This document shows, in pieces, positions 27,635-37,489 of a DNA stretch of 64,000 nt; positions within the stretch are counted from its first letter, which is position 1, and each line of letters opens with the position of its first letter. The stretch covers positions 310,001 to 374,000 of the forward strand of contig NZ_JACYXJ010000003.1 in assembly GCF_014842925.1 (NCBI RefSeq). Reading direction: 5' to 3'. The translations under genes and the position numbers were made by a program. The notes under the pieces are model-generated. The model was not told the DNA's origin and searched no databases. It saw nothing but the letters and a program-made list of their open reading frames with translations. The stretch is from Roseibium polysiphoniae. Lineage in GTDB: Bacteria > Pseudomonadota > Alphaproteobacteria > Rhizobiales > Stappiaceae.

Positions 27635-28531
27635 ATGCCGATTGAAGATCTTGTCCGCGATGTTCAAGACTATGGCGATCGACGGTGCATAGGCGAAGAT
27701 CCTCTAGCAACCGAAGTCGCGGGTTTGAGCGTCGCCATGCGGCGCCGGGCGACCGATATCTATCCTGTGCTCTATCAGCCGATCTTTTGCCTTGTTCTCC
27801 AGGGTGTCAAGCAAACCTGGCTTGGTGATCAGGCCGTGGACTTTGGACCACAGCAGTCCCTGGTGGTCGGTCTGGACCTGCCGACCCATGCAAGAGTTCT
27901 GAAAGCCGACGCGTCGCGGCCTTATATTGCCCTGGCGCTTGAGGTGGATATGGCGCTGGTTCACGAGCTGCTGACGGAGATCGAGCCGCATGGACGCGCG
28001 GGTCAACCCAGTGGGGCCATCGGGGTGGCTGAGGCGGATGCGGAAGTGGTCGATGCCATGGGCCGGCTGTTCCGCCTGACCGGCAAACCGGATGCGGCGC
28101 CGGTGCTGTCGCCCTTGATCCGCAAGGAGATTCATTTCTGGCTGCTGAAGGCCCGTCATGGCCAGATCCTGCGGCAACTGGCGGAGCGCGACAGTCATGC
28201 GTCGCGGATTGCGCTGGCGGCGAGGCTGATCCGTCGCAGCTATGCGTCGTCCCTGAGTATTGAAGACCTGGCCGGTGAGGCAGGGATGAGCGTGTCCGCA
28301 TTTCATGCCCACTTCAAGGCTGTGACGGGATCGACGCCGCTCAACTATCAAAAGCAGTTGCGGTTGATGGAGGCCCGGCGGTTGATCGCCGCCGAGCGTC
28401 TTTCGGTGGCCAGCGCTGCGTTCCAGGTCGGATACGAGAGCGCTAGCCAGTTCAGCCGCGAGTATTCCAGATATTTCGGCCACTCGCCCCGGCAAGACAT
28501 GGGGGCAGGCGTGTTGTCCGTGGCCGGTTGA
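27635..28531 (+). CDS. AraC family transcriptional regulator
   Basis: 298 residues from the ATG at 27635, preceded by AGGGAG. The N-terminal half matches the AraC_N type cupin-like domain (YPVLYQPIFCLVLQGVKQTWLGD). The C-terminal ~100 residues hold two helix-turn-helix motifs (LSIEDLAGEAGMSVSAFHAHF and AAFQVGYESASQFSREYSRYFG). It probably controls the divergent SDR gene. Its stop is only 15 bp from that of the convergent acdS gene. Confidence 0.9.
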   Translation: MPIEDLVRDVQDYGDRRCIGEDPLATEVAGLSVAMRRRATDIYPVLYQPIFCLVLQGVKQTWLGDQAVDFGPQQSLVVGLDLPTHARVLKADASRPYIALALEVDMALVHELLTEIEPHGRAGQPSGAIGVAEADAEVVDAMGRLFRLTGKPDAAPVLSPLIRKEIHFWLLKARHGQILRQLAERDSHASRIALAARLIRRSYASSLSIEDLAGEAGMSVSAFHAHFKAVTGSTPLNYQKQLRLMEARRLIAAERLSVASAAFQVGYESASQFSREYSRYFGHSPRQDMGAGVLSVAG

Positions 28532-28546
28532 GGCGAAGGGCGTCGG

Positions 28547-29560
28547 TCAGCCGTCCTTGTAGTAGTAGCTGTAGCCGTTGAGCGCCGGTGCGCCACCAAG
28601 GTGGGCATAAAGGATCTTGGATCCTTCAGGGAAGAAGCCTTTCTTGATGAGATCAACCATGCCCTGCATGGATTTCCCCTCATAGACAGGGTCGGTCATC
28701 ATGGCTTCGGTGCGCGCGGCAAGGCGAATGGCGTCGTTGGTCTCATCGCTGGGAACGCCATAGGCGGGGTAGGCGTAATCCGGGTTGATGACGATCTCGT
28801 CGTCACTGACCTTGCGACCAAGTTTTACCAGCTCGGCGGTGTTGTCGACGATGCGGCGAACCTGTGCCCTGGTCTGGTCTGGCGTGCCGGAGGCATCGAT
28901 GCCGATGACCTTGTCGGCGCGGCCGTCCTTTGCAAAGCCGACGATCATGCCGCCCTGGGTCGAACCGGTGACGACGCAAACAACGATATAGTCGAATTTG
29001 AAACCAAGCTCGGCTTCCTGCTCGCGCACTTCTTCGGCGAATGCGACATAGCCGAGGCCGCCGAACTTGTGCTCCGAGGCGCCTGCGGGAATGCCGTAGG
29101 GCTTGCCGCCTTCGTCCCGAACGGACTGCATGGCGTCTTCCCAGCTGCTGCGAATGCCGATGTCAAAGCCGTCCTCGACAAGCCGGCTGTCGGCACCCAT
29201 CAGGCGTGTCAGAAGGATGTTGCCGACCCGGTCGTAAACCGCATCATAGTGAGGTACCCACTTCTCCTGCACGAGACGGCACTTCATGCCGATCTTGGCG
29301 GCGGTGGCCGCGACCATGCGGGTGTGGTTGGACTGAACGCCGCCAATGGAAACGAGCGTGTCCGCGCCTGAGGCGATGGCGTCGGGCACGATGTATTCCA
29401 GCTTGCGCAGCTTGTTGCCGCCAAAGGCAAGGCCGGAGTTGCAGTCCTCTCTCTTGGCGTAGATTTCAACTGAACCGCCAAGTTCCGCGGTCAGGCGGGG
29501 CAGGTGTTCGATCGGGGTCGGGCCAAAGGTGAGGGGGTAGCGGTCAAAGTCGTCTAGCAT
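28547..29560 (-). CDS. acdS: 1-aminocyclopropane-1-carboxylate (ACC) deaminase
   Basis: 337 residues, GGAG eight bases before the ATG. A PLP enzyme that breaks ACC, the plant ethylene precursor, into 2-oxobutyrate and ammonia. Lys50 ([12 protein letters not shown]) is the PLP lysine and Ser77 the next active-site residue. Glu294 (VYEGKSM) and Leu321 (AHLGGAPAL) are the two residues known to separate true ACC deaminase from the closely similar D-cysteine desulfhydrase, so the assignment is firm by sequence. The divergent Lrp-type gene at 29699 fits the known acdR-acdS pairing. The cell could gain nitrogen from ACC and lower ethylene in a host plant or alga; this ecological reading is inference. 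Confidence 0.95.
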   Translation of the reverse strand: MLDDFDRYPLTFGPTPIEHLPRLTAELGGSVEIYAKREDCNSGLAFGGNKLRKLEYIVPDAIASGADTLVSIGGVQSNHTRMVAATAAKIGMKCRLVQEKWVPHYDAVYDRVGNILLTRLMGADSRLVEDGFDIGIRSSWEDAMQSVRDEGGKPYGIPAGASEHKFGGLGYVAFAEEVREQEAELGFKFDYIVVCVVTGSTQGGMIVGFAKDGRADKVIGIDASGTPDQTRAQVRRIVDNTAELVKLGRKVSDDEIVINPDYAYPAYGVPSDETNDAIRLAARTEAMMTDPVYEGKSMQGMVDLIKKGFFPEGSKILYAHLGGAPALNGYSYYYKDG

Positions 29561-29698
29561 GCGTTTCTCCGGTGTCTGATCTGTCGAAATGCTAGCAAGA
29601 CGTGCGCCGAAGGTGCTTTCAAAGATGGATGAAATTTCGCGTTACTTGATGTAAATAGCGTTTAAAAGATTTTATTACTCTCGGAATGGATCTGAAAA

Positions 29699-30175
29699 AT
29701 GGAAGAATCTTTCACAGCGGAACTCGATCGCACGGACCGCAAGATCCTGCGTCTGCTGCAAGATGATGGCCGGTTGACCAACGCGGAATTGGCGACGCGG
29801 GTGAATGTCAGCGCTGCGACTTGCCACCGACGCACCCAGCGTCTGTTTCAGGAGGGCTTCATCAAGTCGGTGCGGGCGCAGGTCGAGCCGCAAAGCGTTG
29901 GTCTTGGCGCGCTGGTGATGGTGGGCGTGGTTCTCGACCGGTCCACGCCCGAGAGCTTTGCGGCGTTTGAAGCAGCCGTTGTGAAGATGCCGTCGCTGCT
30001 CGACTGCAATCTGGTTGCCGGTGACTTCGATTATCTTTTGAAAATCCGCGTGAAAGACATGCCGGATTTCAATCGTCTTCACGCCCGGGAGCTGATCACG
30101 CTGCCTGGCGTGCGCCAGACACGCACCTTCTTCGTCATGAAGGAAGTGACGGACAATGCGCCGCTGGTCTTTTGA
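29699..30175 (+). CDS. acdR: Lrp/AsnC family regulator, probable activator of acdS
   Basis: 158 residues. An N-terminal winged helix (LDRTDRKILRLLQDDGRLTNAEL...VSAATCHRR) is followed by a RAM effector-binding domain (VMVGVVLD..., GDFDYLLKIRVKDMPDF). It is divergent from acdS with a 138 bp gap, the arrangement in which AcdR controls ACC deaminase in other proteobacteria. The gap is AT-richer near acdR and contains a GAAATTTC palindrome (29631-29638), a possible part of the operator. Naming rests on position and family. Confidence 0.85.
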   Translation: MEESFTAELDRTDRKILRLLQDDGRLTNAELATRVNVSAATCHRRTQRLFQEGFIKSVRAQVEPQSVGLGALVMVGVVLDRSTPESFAAFEAAVVKMPSLLDCNLVAGDFDYLLKIRVKDMPDFNRLHARELITLPGVRQTRTFFVMKEVTDNAPLVF

Positions 30176-30206
30176 CCGCGCGGCGCATTGAGATCATGGG
30201 TCTGGA

Positions 30207-31118
30207 TCAGATGAACAGTTCGCCGCGGGCGACGATGGTTGCCTGACCGCCAACGCGAACTGCGTGGAGCTGCTTGTCCTCGACGTCGATCTCCAGGTCG
30301 ATCAGAGACGGACGGCCCATGACGAAGCCCTGCTCGATGCGAAAGACGTGGCTGCCACCGGGTAGGCGGTCGAAGTAATGAATGGCGCCGGCGAAGGCCG
30401 AGGCCGCAGATCCTGTTGCCGGGTCTTCCGGAATGCCCATCTCGGGCGCGAACAGCCTTGCCTGAAAGGCGCTGTCGTGGGAGCGGGTTTCGCGGCAATA
30501 AACGTAAGCGTCGTTGTGCTCGTCCTGGTCGAAGGCCGCGCTCCAGCGCTGGAGATTGGGCTTTGCGCGGGCGAGCGCATCAAGGTCCCGGACCGGGATG
30601 AAGTTGAAGGCAGGGCCGACCTTGAAGCGGGACGGCTTGTGGTTTTCAAAGCCGATGTCGGTCGGGTCGAGGCCGAGGGCTTCCGCGATCAGCTCGTTGT
30701 CCTGGGTCGGGCCGGCATGCTCGGGAAGCTTGGGAACGTCGAATTCGGCGAAACCGGCTGCGTTTTCGCGCAGGATCACCGCGCAGCGCACGGCGCCGAT
30801 CTTTTCCTTCAGGACAACCACGGCATCCTGTTCGCCTGAAATCTCGCCGAAGCGCTCGGTCGCCAGCAAGATGGCAGTGCCGACGGTCGGGTGACCGGCA
30901 AAGGGAAGCTCGGTGCCCGGTGTAAAGATCCGGAGCGTTGCGGAATGGCCGGGGTTTTCCGGCTGCAGGACAAAGACGGTTTCCGACAGGTTGAATTCAC
31001 CTGCGATCGACTGCATCTGCGCGTCGCTCAGGCCTTCGCTATCGAGCACGACCGCAAGGGGATTTCCGGAAAGTGCAGTGTTGGTGAAGACGTCGAGGAT
31101 GGCGTAGCGGCGTCCCAT
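30207..31118 (-). CDS. PhzF family isomerase-like protein
   Basis: 303 residues, AGGAG upstream of the ATG. The PhzF fold is shown by [22 protein letters not shown] at the start, [12 protein letters not shown] with the family's catalytic Glu, [15 protein letters not shown], and [15 protein letters not shown] in the second half. True PhzF makes phenazine precursors, but with no phz genes nearby this is one of the many homologues of unknown substrate. It converges on acdR. Confidence 0.9.
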   Translation of the reverse strand: MGRRYAILDVFTNTALSGNPLAVVLDSEGLSDAQMQSIAGEFNLSETVFVLQPENPGHSATLRIFTPGTELPFAGHPTVGTAILLATERFGEISGEQDAVVVLKEKIGAVRCAVILRENAAGFAEFDVPKLPEHAGPTQDNELIAEALGLDPTDIGFENHKPSRFKVGPAFNFIPVRDLDALARAKPNLQRWSAAFDQDEHNDAYVYCRETRSHDSAFQARLFAPEMGIPEDPATGSAASAFAGAIHYFDRLPGGSHVFRIEQGFVMGRPSLIDLEIDVEDKQLHAVRVGGQATIVARGELFI

Positions 31119-31250
31119 ATTGGCAGTCTCCTGAGAGGTGTCAGTGGTCAGTGCAAGAACGGTCGGCGGACTGTTGCACGGAAAGCCGGTGGTCCGCCAG
31201 TCCGGAAGCGGTGTGCATGGTTAAGGAAGTGTAAGCGACGGTTTGTCCAG

Positions 31251-32417
31251 TCAAATTGGCAACAGGTGCCGGGCCAGGGTCCGGGCATAGGAAACAAGGT
31301 CGGGACTGCAGAGATCGCCTTGGTTTCTCAGGATCCGCATGTCCGCCAGTTCCTGTTCCTCACTGACAAGAGAGAATGCGACAACGTCGCGGGCCAGATC
31401 TTCAGCGGGTTTGTCCACATCGAGGACCTGGGCAATTGAAATGCGTGGGCCATCGAAAACAGCGAACCGTTCGCCGGGGGACACATCGGACCGGCTGAGG
31501 CCTGTTTCTTCTTCCAGCTCGCGGAAGATGGCACCATCCACGTCAACTGTGCCGTCGGCAAGGAAATCGGACGGATCCAGGTTTCCGCCCGGTGGATAGA
31601 CCTTGCCCGCGTTGGCGGTCTTGTCCGACATGACGCCATAAAGAAGCGCGCCGTCGCTGGACCTGAGGATCGCCGAGCCGAAGAGGTTGAAGGCGGTCAA
31701 GTCGGGGGCGCCCCAGTCCCTCCAGGTGAGAAAGGCGGCGAATGAGCATTCGAGGCACGAGCCCTCAAAGACGCCGTCCTTGAAGGAGTGCCCGGAGAGC
31801 TTGAGCGTCCGGCCGTTCCAAAGGTGCGGATTGTGGCGCAGGGCGTCCTGCCAGTGGCTTTCAATGGCCGCGTGATTTTCGGTTTCAAAGCACCAGGATG
31901 TGCCGCGATCCAGTTTCAGCTTGATGTCCTGGAGGGGCACGATGCCGGTGGGAATGGCTTTTTCCAGTACCGGAATTTTTCCGGTTGGGGCCATTTTGCT
32001 GGGGCGGGTGCCGACGGGTTGAAAACCGTTTTGTTCGTAAAAACCGACAGCGAAATGGTCGCTCTCCAGCCGCAGCAGGGTTGCGCCTCCCGCGCGGGCC
32101 AGATCGCTCAAGCGCGTGAGCAAGAGCTGGCCGAGACCCTGTTTCATGCCCTCGGGTGCGATGAAGAGATAGATAATCTGGTAGACTTGGGGCTCCTCGG
32201 CAGAACCCAGTCGGCCGCCGGCAAAGCCAACCGGTTTGCCGTTCCGTTCGGCAATCAGCATGTCGCAGGCGGAAATATCAGGCTGGCAGATGCGGAAGGC
32301 ACTTCGGAACCCGCTCATCTTGTCATCGTCATAGCCCCAGGAGGCCTTGCTGCGATGCATTATGTCGGTCAGTGACGTCGTGTCGCCCGGATGGGCCTGG
32401 CGAATCTTGATTGTCAT
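31251..32417 (-). CDS. GNAT acetyltransferase fused to Nudix-type domain
   Basis: 388 residues. Residues 1-145 are a GNAT domain (IRQAHPGDTTSLTDIM, IAPEGMKQGLGQLLL for acetyl-CoA, FYEQNGF). Residues about 165-385 resemble a Nudix hydrolase: PPGG, then FRELEEETGL, which supplies the catalytic Glu pair of REUxEExGU. The spacing from the PPGG loop to the REL segment is about seven residues longer than in the standard Nudix box, and the box Gly and first Glu are replaced, so activity is uncertain. Both parts are in one uninterrupted frame with no shift. The combination suggests one small substrate that is both acylated and has a phosphoanhydride, but this is inference. Confidence 0.82.
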   Translation of the reverse strand: MTIKIRQAHPGDTTSLTDIMHRSKASWGYDDDKMSGFRSAFRICQPDISACDMLIAERNGKPVGFAGGRLGSAEEPQVYQIIYLFIAPEGMKQGLGQLLLTRLSDLARAGGATLLRLESDHFAVGFYEQNGFQPVGTRPSKMAPTGKIPVLEKAIPTGIVPLQDIKLKLDRGTSWCFETENHAAIESHWQDALRHNPHLWNGRTLKLSGHSFKDGVFEGSCLECSFAAFLTWRDWGAPDLTAFNLFGSAILRSSDGALLYGVMSDKTANAGKVYPPGGNLDPSDFLADGTVDVDGAIFRELEEETGLSRSDVSPGERFAVFDGPRISIAQVLDVDKPAEDLARDVVAFSLVSEEQELADMRILRNQGDLCSPDLVSYARTLARHLLPI

Positions 32418-32503
32418 GAGCCCTCGGGAAATGGCAGGCGAGGCTCAACGGTTAGCTTGGTTGTTTGACGAGGGCAAGTCCGGCCGGACGCCCGTTCTGT
32501 TAG

Positions 32504-32534
32504 ACGCTCCGAGCCAGTCGCCGGCTCGGAGCGT
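32504..32534. terminator. Perfect 12-bp hairpin after pirin gene
   Basis: Arms ACGCTCCGAGCC and GGCTCGGAGCGT with a seven-base loop, just past the stop of the pirin-like gene on the minus strand. T-run absent; probable transcript end. Confidence 0.6.
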
Positions 32535-32548
32535 TGCGTGTCAGGTCG

Positions 32549-33451
32549 TCAGCGGATGAATGTGCCGGCGCGCAATTCGCTGATGGCCTGCCGCAATTCG
32601 TCCTTGGTGTTCATGACGATCGGGCCATGCCAGGCAACCGGCTCCTTGATCGGCGCGCCGGAGACAAGCAGGAAGCGGATGCCCTGATCGCCCGCCTGCA
32701 CCACGATTTCGTCGCCGGTGCCGAAGATCACCAGCGTCCGGTCTCCGGTCTGGTCGCGGAACTTCAGTTCCTCGCCGCCGAATTCCTTTTCGGTCAGAAC
32801 GCCGAAGGGATCGGATGCACCCTCGAAGGAGCCGGAGCCTTCGAAGATATAGGCAAAGGCCTGCTTGTAGGTGTCGACCTTGAAGCGTTTCTGCCGTCCC
32901 GGCGGAACCGAGATGTCGAGATACTGCGGTTCGGCTGCAATGCCGTCGACCGGGCCGGACTTGCCCCAGAAATTGCCGCAGATGATCCGCGCAGCGGTGC
33001 CGTCGTCATCGACCACGACGGGAATGTCGTTGGAGGTGACGTCCTGATAGCGCGGCTCCGTCATCTTTTCCGAGGCCGGCAGGTTGGCCCAGAGCTGAAA
33101 GCCGTGCATCCGGCCGTTGGCGTCTCCCTTCGGCATTTCCTGGTGCATGATGCCGCGGCCTGCGGTCATCCATTGCACATCGCCGGCGCCAAGGTTGCCG
33201 GTGTTGCCGAGGCTGTCGCCGTGTTCGACCGTCCCGGCCAGAACATAGGTGATCGTCTCGATGCCGCGATGGGGGTGCCATGGGAACCCTGCCAGATAGT
33301 CCTCCGGTCGTTCATTGCGGAAATCATCGAGCAGCAGAAACGGGTCCAGCATTTCCGGATCCTGGAAGCCGAAAACGCGGTCAAGCTTTACCCCGGCGCC
33401 TTCGAGCGTCGGCTGGGTTGCTCCAATATGGGTGACTGGGCGAATGGACAT
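32549..33451 (-). CDS. Pirin family protein
   Basis: 300 residues, start at MSIRPVTHIGATQPT; the longer frame to 33553 has no support. A bicupin: the metal-binding N-terminal motif FPWHPHRGIETITYVLAG with its histidines, then HGDSLGN, QWMTAGRGIMHQEMP with the fourth ligand side, and a second cupin ending near residue 280. Some pirins oxidise quercetin and others act as redox-sensing co-regulators; the role here is unknown. It is divergent from the ABC exporter. Confidence 0.92.
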   Translation of the reverse strand: MSIRPVTHIGATQPTLEGAGVKLDRVFGFQDPEMLDPFLLLDDFRNERPEDYLAGFPWHPHRGIETITYVLAGTVEHGDSLGNTGNLGAGDVQWMTAGRGIMHQEMPKGDANGRMHGFQLWANLPASEKMTEPRYQDVTSNDIPVVVDDDGTAARIICGNFWGKSGPVDGIAAEPQYLDISVPPGRQKRFKVDTYKQAFAYIFEGSGSFEGASDPFGVLTEKEFGGEELKFRDQTGDRTLVIFGTGDEIVVQAGDQGIRFLLVSGAPIKEPVAWHGPIVMNTKDELRQAISELRAGTFIR

Positions 33452-33720
33452 GGGAAATCTCCACGAGTGGCCTTTGTTGCCTTTAAAGATAGCAACCTTG
33501 CCCAGAATACCCATATGGATCGGCGCGACGCACTGTTCAGTCTGCGGAAACAACCGTTCAGGCCGTCGAAGGTGTCAGGAGAGGGGCTCTGCCCTCTTTT
33601 CAAGCAATGTCTGCTCTGTCAGTGTGCGGACAACTTTCGGTGCGTTGGCGCGTTGCCCTCGTCCAGATGCAGTGTTTTCAGTGCATCGCTTCCCTTTTCT
33701 GTTCTCAATTGTGGGATCCC

Positions 33721-34647
33721 ATGGCTCCGATCATTTCCGTTCGTGACCTTCAAAAGACCTATTCTGGAGGTTTTGAGGCACTGAAGTCCGTGTCGCTGGA
33801 GATCGAGGAGGGCGAGGTGTTTGCTCTTCTTGGTCCCAATGGTGCGGGCAAGACAACACTGATCAGCACGATCTGCGGACTGATCATTCCGACATCCGGT
33901 TCCATCTCCATCGGCGGCTTCGACACCCAGGCAGACTTCCGGGCCGCGCGCCGTCTCGTTGGGCTGGTGCCCCAGGAAATGCCGACGGCGCCGTTCGAGG
34001 TCGTCAAGGATCAGTTGAAGTTCAGCCGGGGTCTCTTTGGCTTGCCGCGCAACGATGCTCTCGTGGAACAGATCCTCAAGGACCTGACCCTGTGGGACAA
34101 GAAGGACAGTCCGATCATGGCGCTGTCTGGCGGCATGAAAAGGCGGCTTCTGGTGGCCAAGGCGCTCGCCCATGAGCCGAAGGTCCTGTTCCTCGACGAG
34201 CCGACGGCAGGCGTTGACGTGGAGCTGCGGCACGACATGTGGCGGGTCGTCGAGGGGTTGAAGGAGAAGGGCGTCACCATCATCCTCACGACGCACTATA
34301 TCGAGGAAGCCGAGGAGATGGCCGACCGGGTCGGCGTGATCAACAAGGGCGAGATCATCCTGGTCGAGAACAAGGACGCCCTGATGCGGCAGCTTGGCCG
34401 CAAGCAGCTGACGCTAGACCTTGCCGAGCCTTTGAACGAAATTCCCGAGCCGCTTCTCACACACGGTCTGTCGCTGGAGGACGAGGGTCGGCGACTGGTC
34501 TATATCTATGACACCCAGGGCGAGCGGACCGGTATCGCCTCCCTGATCAGCGCTCTTTCGGACGCAGGCATCCGCTTCCAGGACCTGCACACGACCCAAA
34601 GCTCGCTCGAAGACATCTTTGTTGATCTGGTGAAAGTGAAATCATGA
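33721..34647 (+). CDS. ABC transporter ATP-binding protein (ABC-2 exporter)
   Basis: 308 residues, starting [17 protein letters not shown]; the frame upstream to 33607 is not family-like. Walker A GPNGAGKT is at 38-45, signature [10 protein letters not shown] follows, then Walker [13 protein letters not shown] and the H-loop TTHY. The sequence is of the DrrA/NodI/YadG-like type that energises an ABC-2 permease. It overlaps the permease gene by 4 bp (ATGA), so both subunits are made together. The exported compound is unknown. Confidence 0.93.
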   Translation: MAPIISVRDLQKTYSGGFEALKSVSLEIEEGEVFALLGPNGAGKTTLISTICGLIIPTSGSISIGGFDTQADFRAARRLVGLVPQEMPTAPFEVVKDQLKFSRGLFGLPRNDALVEQILKDLTLWDKKDSPIMALSGGMKRRLLVAKALAHEPKVLFLDEPTAGVDVELRHDMWRVVEGLKEKGVTIILTTHYIEEAEEMADRVGVINKGEIILVENKDALMRQLGRKQLTLDLAEPLNEIPEPLLTHGLSLEDEGRRLVYIYDTQGERTGIASLISALSDAGIRFQDLHTTQSSLEDIFVDLVKVKS

Positions 34648-35405
34648 ATTATCACGCGATCAAGGCCATCTACTATTTCGAGATGGCGCGGACCGTGCGC
34701 ACGATCATGCAGTCTATCGTTTCGCCGGTCATTTCCACCGTGCTCTACTTCGTCGTCTTCGGCGCGGCCATCGGCTCGCGCATTTCCGAGGTTGATGGCA
34801 TCTCCTACGGGGCGTTTATCGTGCCGGGGCTGATCATGCTGTCGCTGATGACCCAGAGCCTGTCGAACGCCTCCTTCGGGATCTACTTTCCGCAGTTCAC
34901 CGGCACGATCTTCGAGATCCTCTCCGCGCCCGTGTCGTTTCTGGAAATCACCATCGCCTTTGTCGGGGCCGCGGCGACGAAAGCGGTCTTGGTCGGTGTC
35001 ATCATTTTCATCACCGCCTCGTTCTTCGTGCCGTTGGAGGTTCAGCATCCGGTCTGGATGGTGACCTTCTTCCTGCTCACGGCGATCACCTTTGCGCTGC
35101 TCGGTTTCATCATCGGGATCTGGGCAGACAATTTCGAGAAGCTGCAATTCGTGCCGCTTCTCGTGGTGACGCCGCTGGCCTTCCTCGGTGGCAGCTTCTA
35201 CTCCATCAACATGCTGCCGCCCTTTTGGCAGAATGTGACGCTGCTCAATCCGGTCGTCTATCTGATCTCCGGTTTCCGCTGGAGCTTCTACGGTCAGGCG
35301 GATGTGAGCCTTGGGCTGTCACTGACGATGACACTGGTGTTCCTAACAGCCTGTCTTGCGATCATCTGGTGGATCTTCAAGACCGGCTACAAGCTGAAAG
35401 CGTAA
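34644..35405 (+). CDS. ABC-2 type transporter permease
   Basis: 253 residues with six hydrophobic segments and the ABC-2 signature region [37 protein letters not shown] near the C-terminus (split here only in description). It forms the membrane channel for the ATPase encoded just upstream, with which it overlaps. The next gene, a penicillin-binding lipoprotein, starts 4 bp after it and could belong to the same transcript, hinting at an envelope-related substrate, which is inference. Confidence 0.92.
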   Translation: MNYHAIKAIYYFEMARTVRTIMQSIVSPVISTVLYFVVFGAAIGSRISEVDGISYGAFIVPGLIMLSLMTQSLSNASFGIYFPQFTGTIFEILSAPVSFLEITIAFVGAAATKAVLVGVIIFITASFFVPLEVQHPVWMVTFFLLTAITFALLGFIIGIWADNFEKLQFVPLLVVTPLAFLGGSFYSINMLPPFWQNVTLLNPVVYLISGFRWSFYGQADVSLGLSLTMTLVFLTACLAIIWWIFKTGYKLKA

Positions 35406-35409
35406 GTCG

Positions 35410-36294
35410 ATGCGCATCACACACCTGGCGCGGGGCGGAGCAGCCTTGCTTGTGGCTGCCTCGCTGGCAGCCTGTCAGACGGCACCATCCACCTCGACCA
35501 CCCCAAGTGCCGTTGCTTCCCAGCCGGTCCCGACTGTTGCCGCGGTTCCCTATGCGCCGGCGGCAACGGCCGTGGCACGCGGTTATTCCGAGCTGGTGAT
35601 CGATATGGCGAGCGGGGCCGAGCTGTCCTCGATCAATGCGGATGAGCCGCGCTACCCGGCGTCGCTGACGAAGATGATGACGCTCTATCTGCTGTTCGAG
35701 GAAGTCTCTTCGGGGCGCTATTCCCTCTCCACGCCTTTGACTGTCTCTGCCAAGGCGGCGCGTCTGCCACCTGCGAAGCTGGGCCTCAAGGTCGGGTCGA
35801 CGATTACGGTGGAGCAGGCCGCGCGGGCGCTTGCGGTGAAGTCAGCCAATGACGTGGCCATCGTGATTGCGGAGAATATCTCGGGAAGCGAGAGCGCCTT
35901 TGCGGCAAAAATGACCTCGAAGGCCCGGGCGCTGGGGCTTTCGCGTACGCGTTTTGTCAATGCCAGCGGCTTGCCGGATCCCGCGCAAGTCACGACCGCG
36001 CGGGACATGGCCAGCCTTGGACGGGCCTTGAAAACCCGGTTCCCCCAATATGGGTCCTACTTTCGTGCGACATCCTTCAGTTTTAATGGCCGCTCCTATC
36101 GCGCGACCAACAATCTGCTGGGCAAGGTCGCCGGTGTGGATGGTCTGAAGACCGGCTACATCAGCATGGCGGGCTATAACCTTGTCGCGACGGCGCGGCG
36201 TGGTGGTGCCCAGCGATTGGTGGTTGTCATGGGTGGCAAGAGCGAGGGCGCCCGCGACCGTCAGGTCACGAAGCTTTTGGAGCAGAGCTTTTGA
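35410..36294 (+). CDS. D-alanyl-D-alanine carboxypeptidase-type lipoprotein (serine hydrolase)
   Basis: 294 residues. A lipoprotein signal ends in the lipobox LAAC with Cys22. The penicillin-binding motifs of the peptidase S11 family are complete: SLTK with nucleophile Ser85 and Lys88, SAN at 145-147 and KTG at 247-249 (LKTGYISMAGYN). It would trim pentapeptides of peptidoglycan at the outer face of the membrane. The C-terminal beta domain of classic DacA is absent. Its 3' end overlaps that of the convergent diguanylate cyclase gene by 29 bp. Confidence 0.92.
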   Translation: MRITHLARGGAALLVAASLAACQTAPSTSTTPSAVASQPVPTVAAVPYAPAATAVARGYSELVIDMASGAELSSINADEPRYPASLTKMMTLYLLFEEVSSGRYSLSTPLTVSAKAARLPPAKLGLKVGSTITVEQAARALAVKSANDVAIVIAENISGSESAFAAKMTSKARALGLSRTRFVNASGLPDPAQVTTARDMASLGRALKTRFPQYGSYFRATSFSFNGRSYRATNNLLGKVAGVDGLKTGYISMAGYNLVATARRGGAQRLVVVMGGKSEGARDRQVTKLLEQSF

Positions 36295-37489
36295 TCAGAG
36301 CCGGTGGCGTGCTGTTCCACTCGTCATCCTCGACGATGGTGAGCGCGTCGGATCTGGTCAAGGAGACGCGGTTGCGTCCTGCATGTTTGCTTTCATAGAG
36401 ACCATCGTCGGCCAGCTTCAGAAGCTGTTTGTGGTCCATGCCGTCGCCCTTGCCGTGATAGATGCCGGCGGAGAGCGTCAGGCGAACGTCTTCAGGCGCA
36501 AAGTGCAAGGGCGTATCAGCAATCGTCGCGCGGATGCGTTCGGCGATCTCAAGGGCTTCGGAGTGTGAAATTTCCGGCATGAGGGCCGCAAATTCCTCGC
36601 CTCCGACGCGGGCCAGACAGTCTTCCTCGCGCAGATGCCACTGCATGATGTCGGTGCAGATCTGGAGGGCCTCATCGCCGGCGCCATGACCAAAACGGTC
36701 GTTGACGGATTTGAAGTGGTCCAGATCGAATTGCACCACGGCGAAGTTGCCCCGCTCGGGCCGTTGCAGCAACTCCTTCAGCCTCAAGGTGAACTCGCGG
36801 CGATTGAAGGTGCCGGTCAGGGGATCTCTATGGGCGGCGTCCTGCTGCTCTGCGGACTTGCGCTCGAAAGCCAGGGACAGGGAGAATGCGCCGATGGTGG
36901 TCACGAACACCAGGGCGATCATGAGGTGCACGGACAGCAGAAACTCATCCGTCAGACCGAAAAGCAGGTTGCTTTCTGTACCGATGCCTTGCGCGACGCG
37001 CAGCGCAAAGGACGCCGCCATGAGCATGAAGCTGAACGCGAGGCCGTATCTGGATGACAGGCCGTCGGTGCGGCGCGACCAATACTCCGCGGCGGTAGCT
37101 GTCGCCAAAAAGGCGAGCATCAGATTGGTGACCGTATAGGTCAGCGCATAATTCTGGCTGATGTGCGCGGGCAGGCTGGTGGCCAGCATGATCCCCATCG
37201 GAATCAGAAGACGCAGATAGCAGACCTTTCGGTCATTAAACTGCATTGCGCCCTGATTGTAGCGCGCGAAGGCCGCGATCATCAGGCCATTTGGAACAAT
37301 GAACGCCAGCATTTCCGGCAGGCCGGTGTCAAAAATGTAGAAAAATAGGGCCGCTGCGAGAAACAGATTCCCAGAGACCCAAGTGCGCCAGAAACGCTCG
37401 CGCTTCATGTCGTGGAAGGCCGTCAAAAACGAAACCGAAAATACGGTCAATATCAGACAATTGGCGGCAAGGAGTGAGAACTTGTCCAT
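36266..37489 (-). CDS. Membrane-bound diguanylate cyclase (GGDEF)
   Basis: 407 residues, starting MDKFSLLAANC; an upstream TTG in frame adds 15 residues without helix or ribosome site. The first ~205 residues have about six transmembrane helices of no named sensor type. The GGDEF domain (about 215-385) has active-site GGEEF at 296-300 and a complete inhibitory I-site RxxD at 287-290, five residues before it, so product-inhibited synthesis of c-di-GMP is expected. It is alone on its strand and overlaps the convergent carboxypeptidase gene at the 3' end. Confidence 0.92.
   Translation of the reverse strand: MDKFSLLAANCLILTVFSVSFLTAFHDMKRERFWRTWVSGNLFLAAALFFYIFDTGLPEMLAFIVPNGLMIAAFARYNQGAMQFNDRKVCYLRLLIPMGIMLATSLPAHISQNYALTYTVTNLMLAFLATATAAEYWSRRTDGLSSRYGLAFSFMLMAASFALRVAQGIGTESNLLFGLTDEFLLSVHLMIALVFVTTIGAFSLSLAFERKSAEQQDAAHRDPLTGTFNRREFTLRLKELLQRPERGNFAVVQFDLDHFKSVNDRFGHGAGDEALQICTDIMQWHLREEDCLARVGGEEFAALMPEISHSEALEIAERIRATIADTPLHFAPEDVRLTLSAGIYHGKGDGMDHKQLLKLADDGLYESKHAGRNRVSLTRSDALTIVEDDEWNSTPPALIKSSAPKAS

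Noticed and set aside
30207..31118. Phenazine biosynthesis cluster suggested by PhzF
   Set aside because: No other phz gene is nearby, and PhzF-like proteins are widespread without phenazines.
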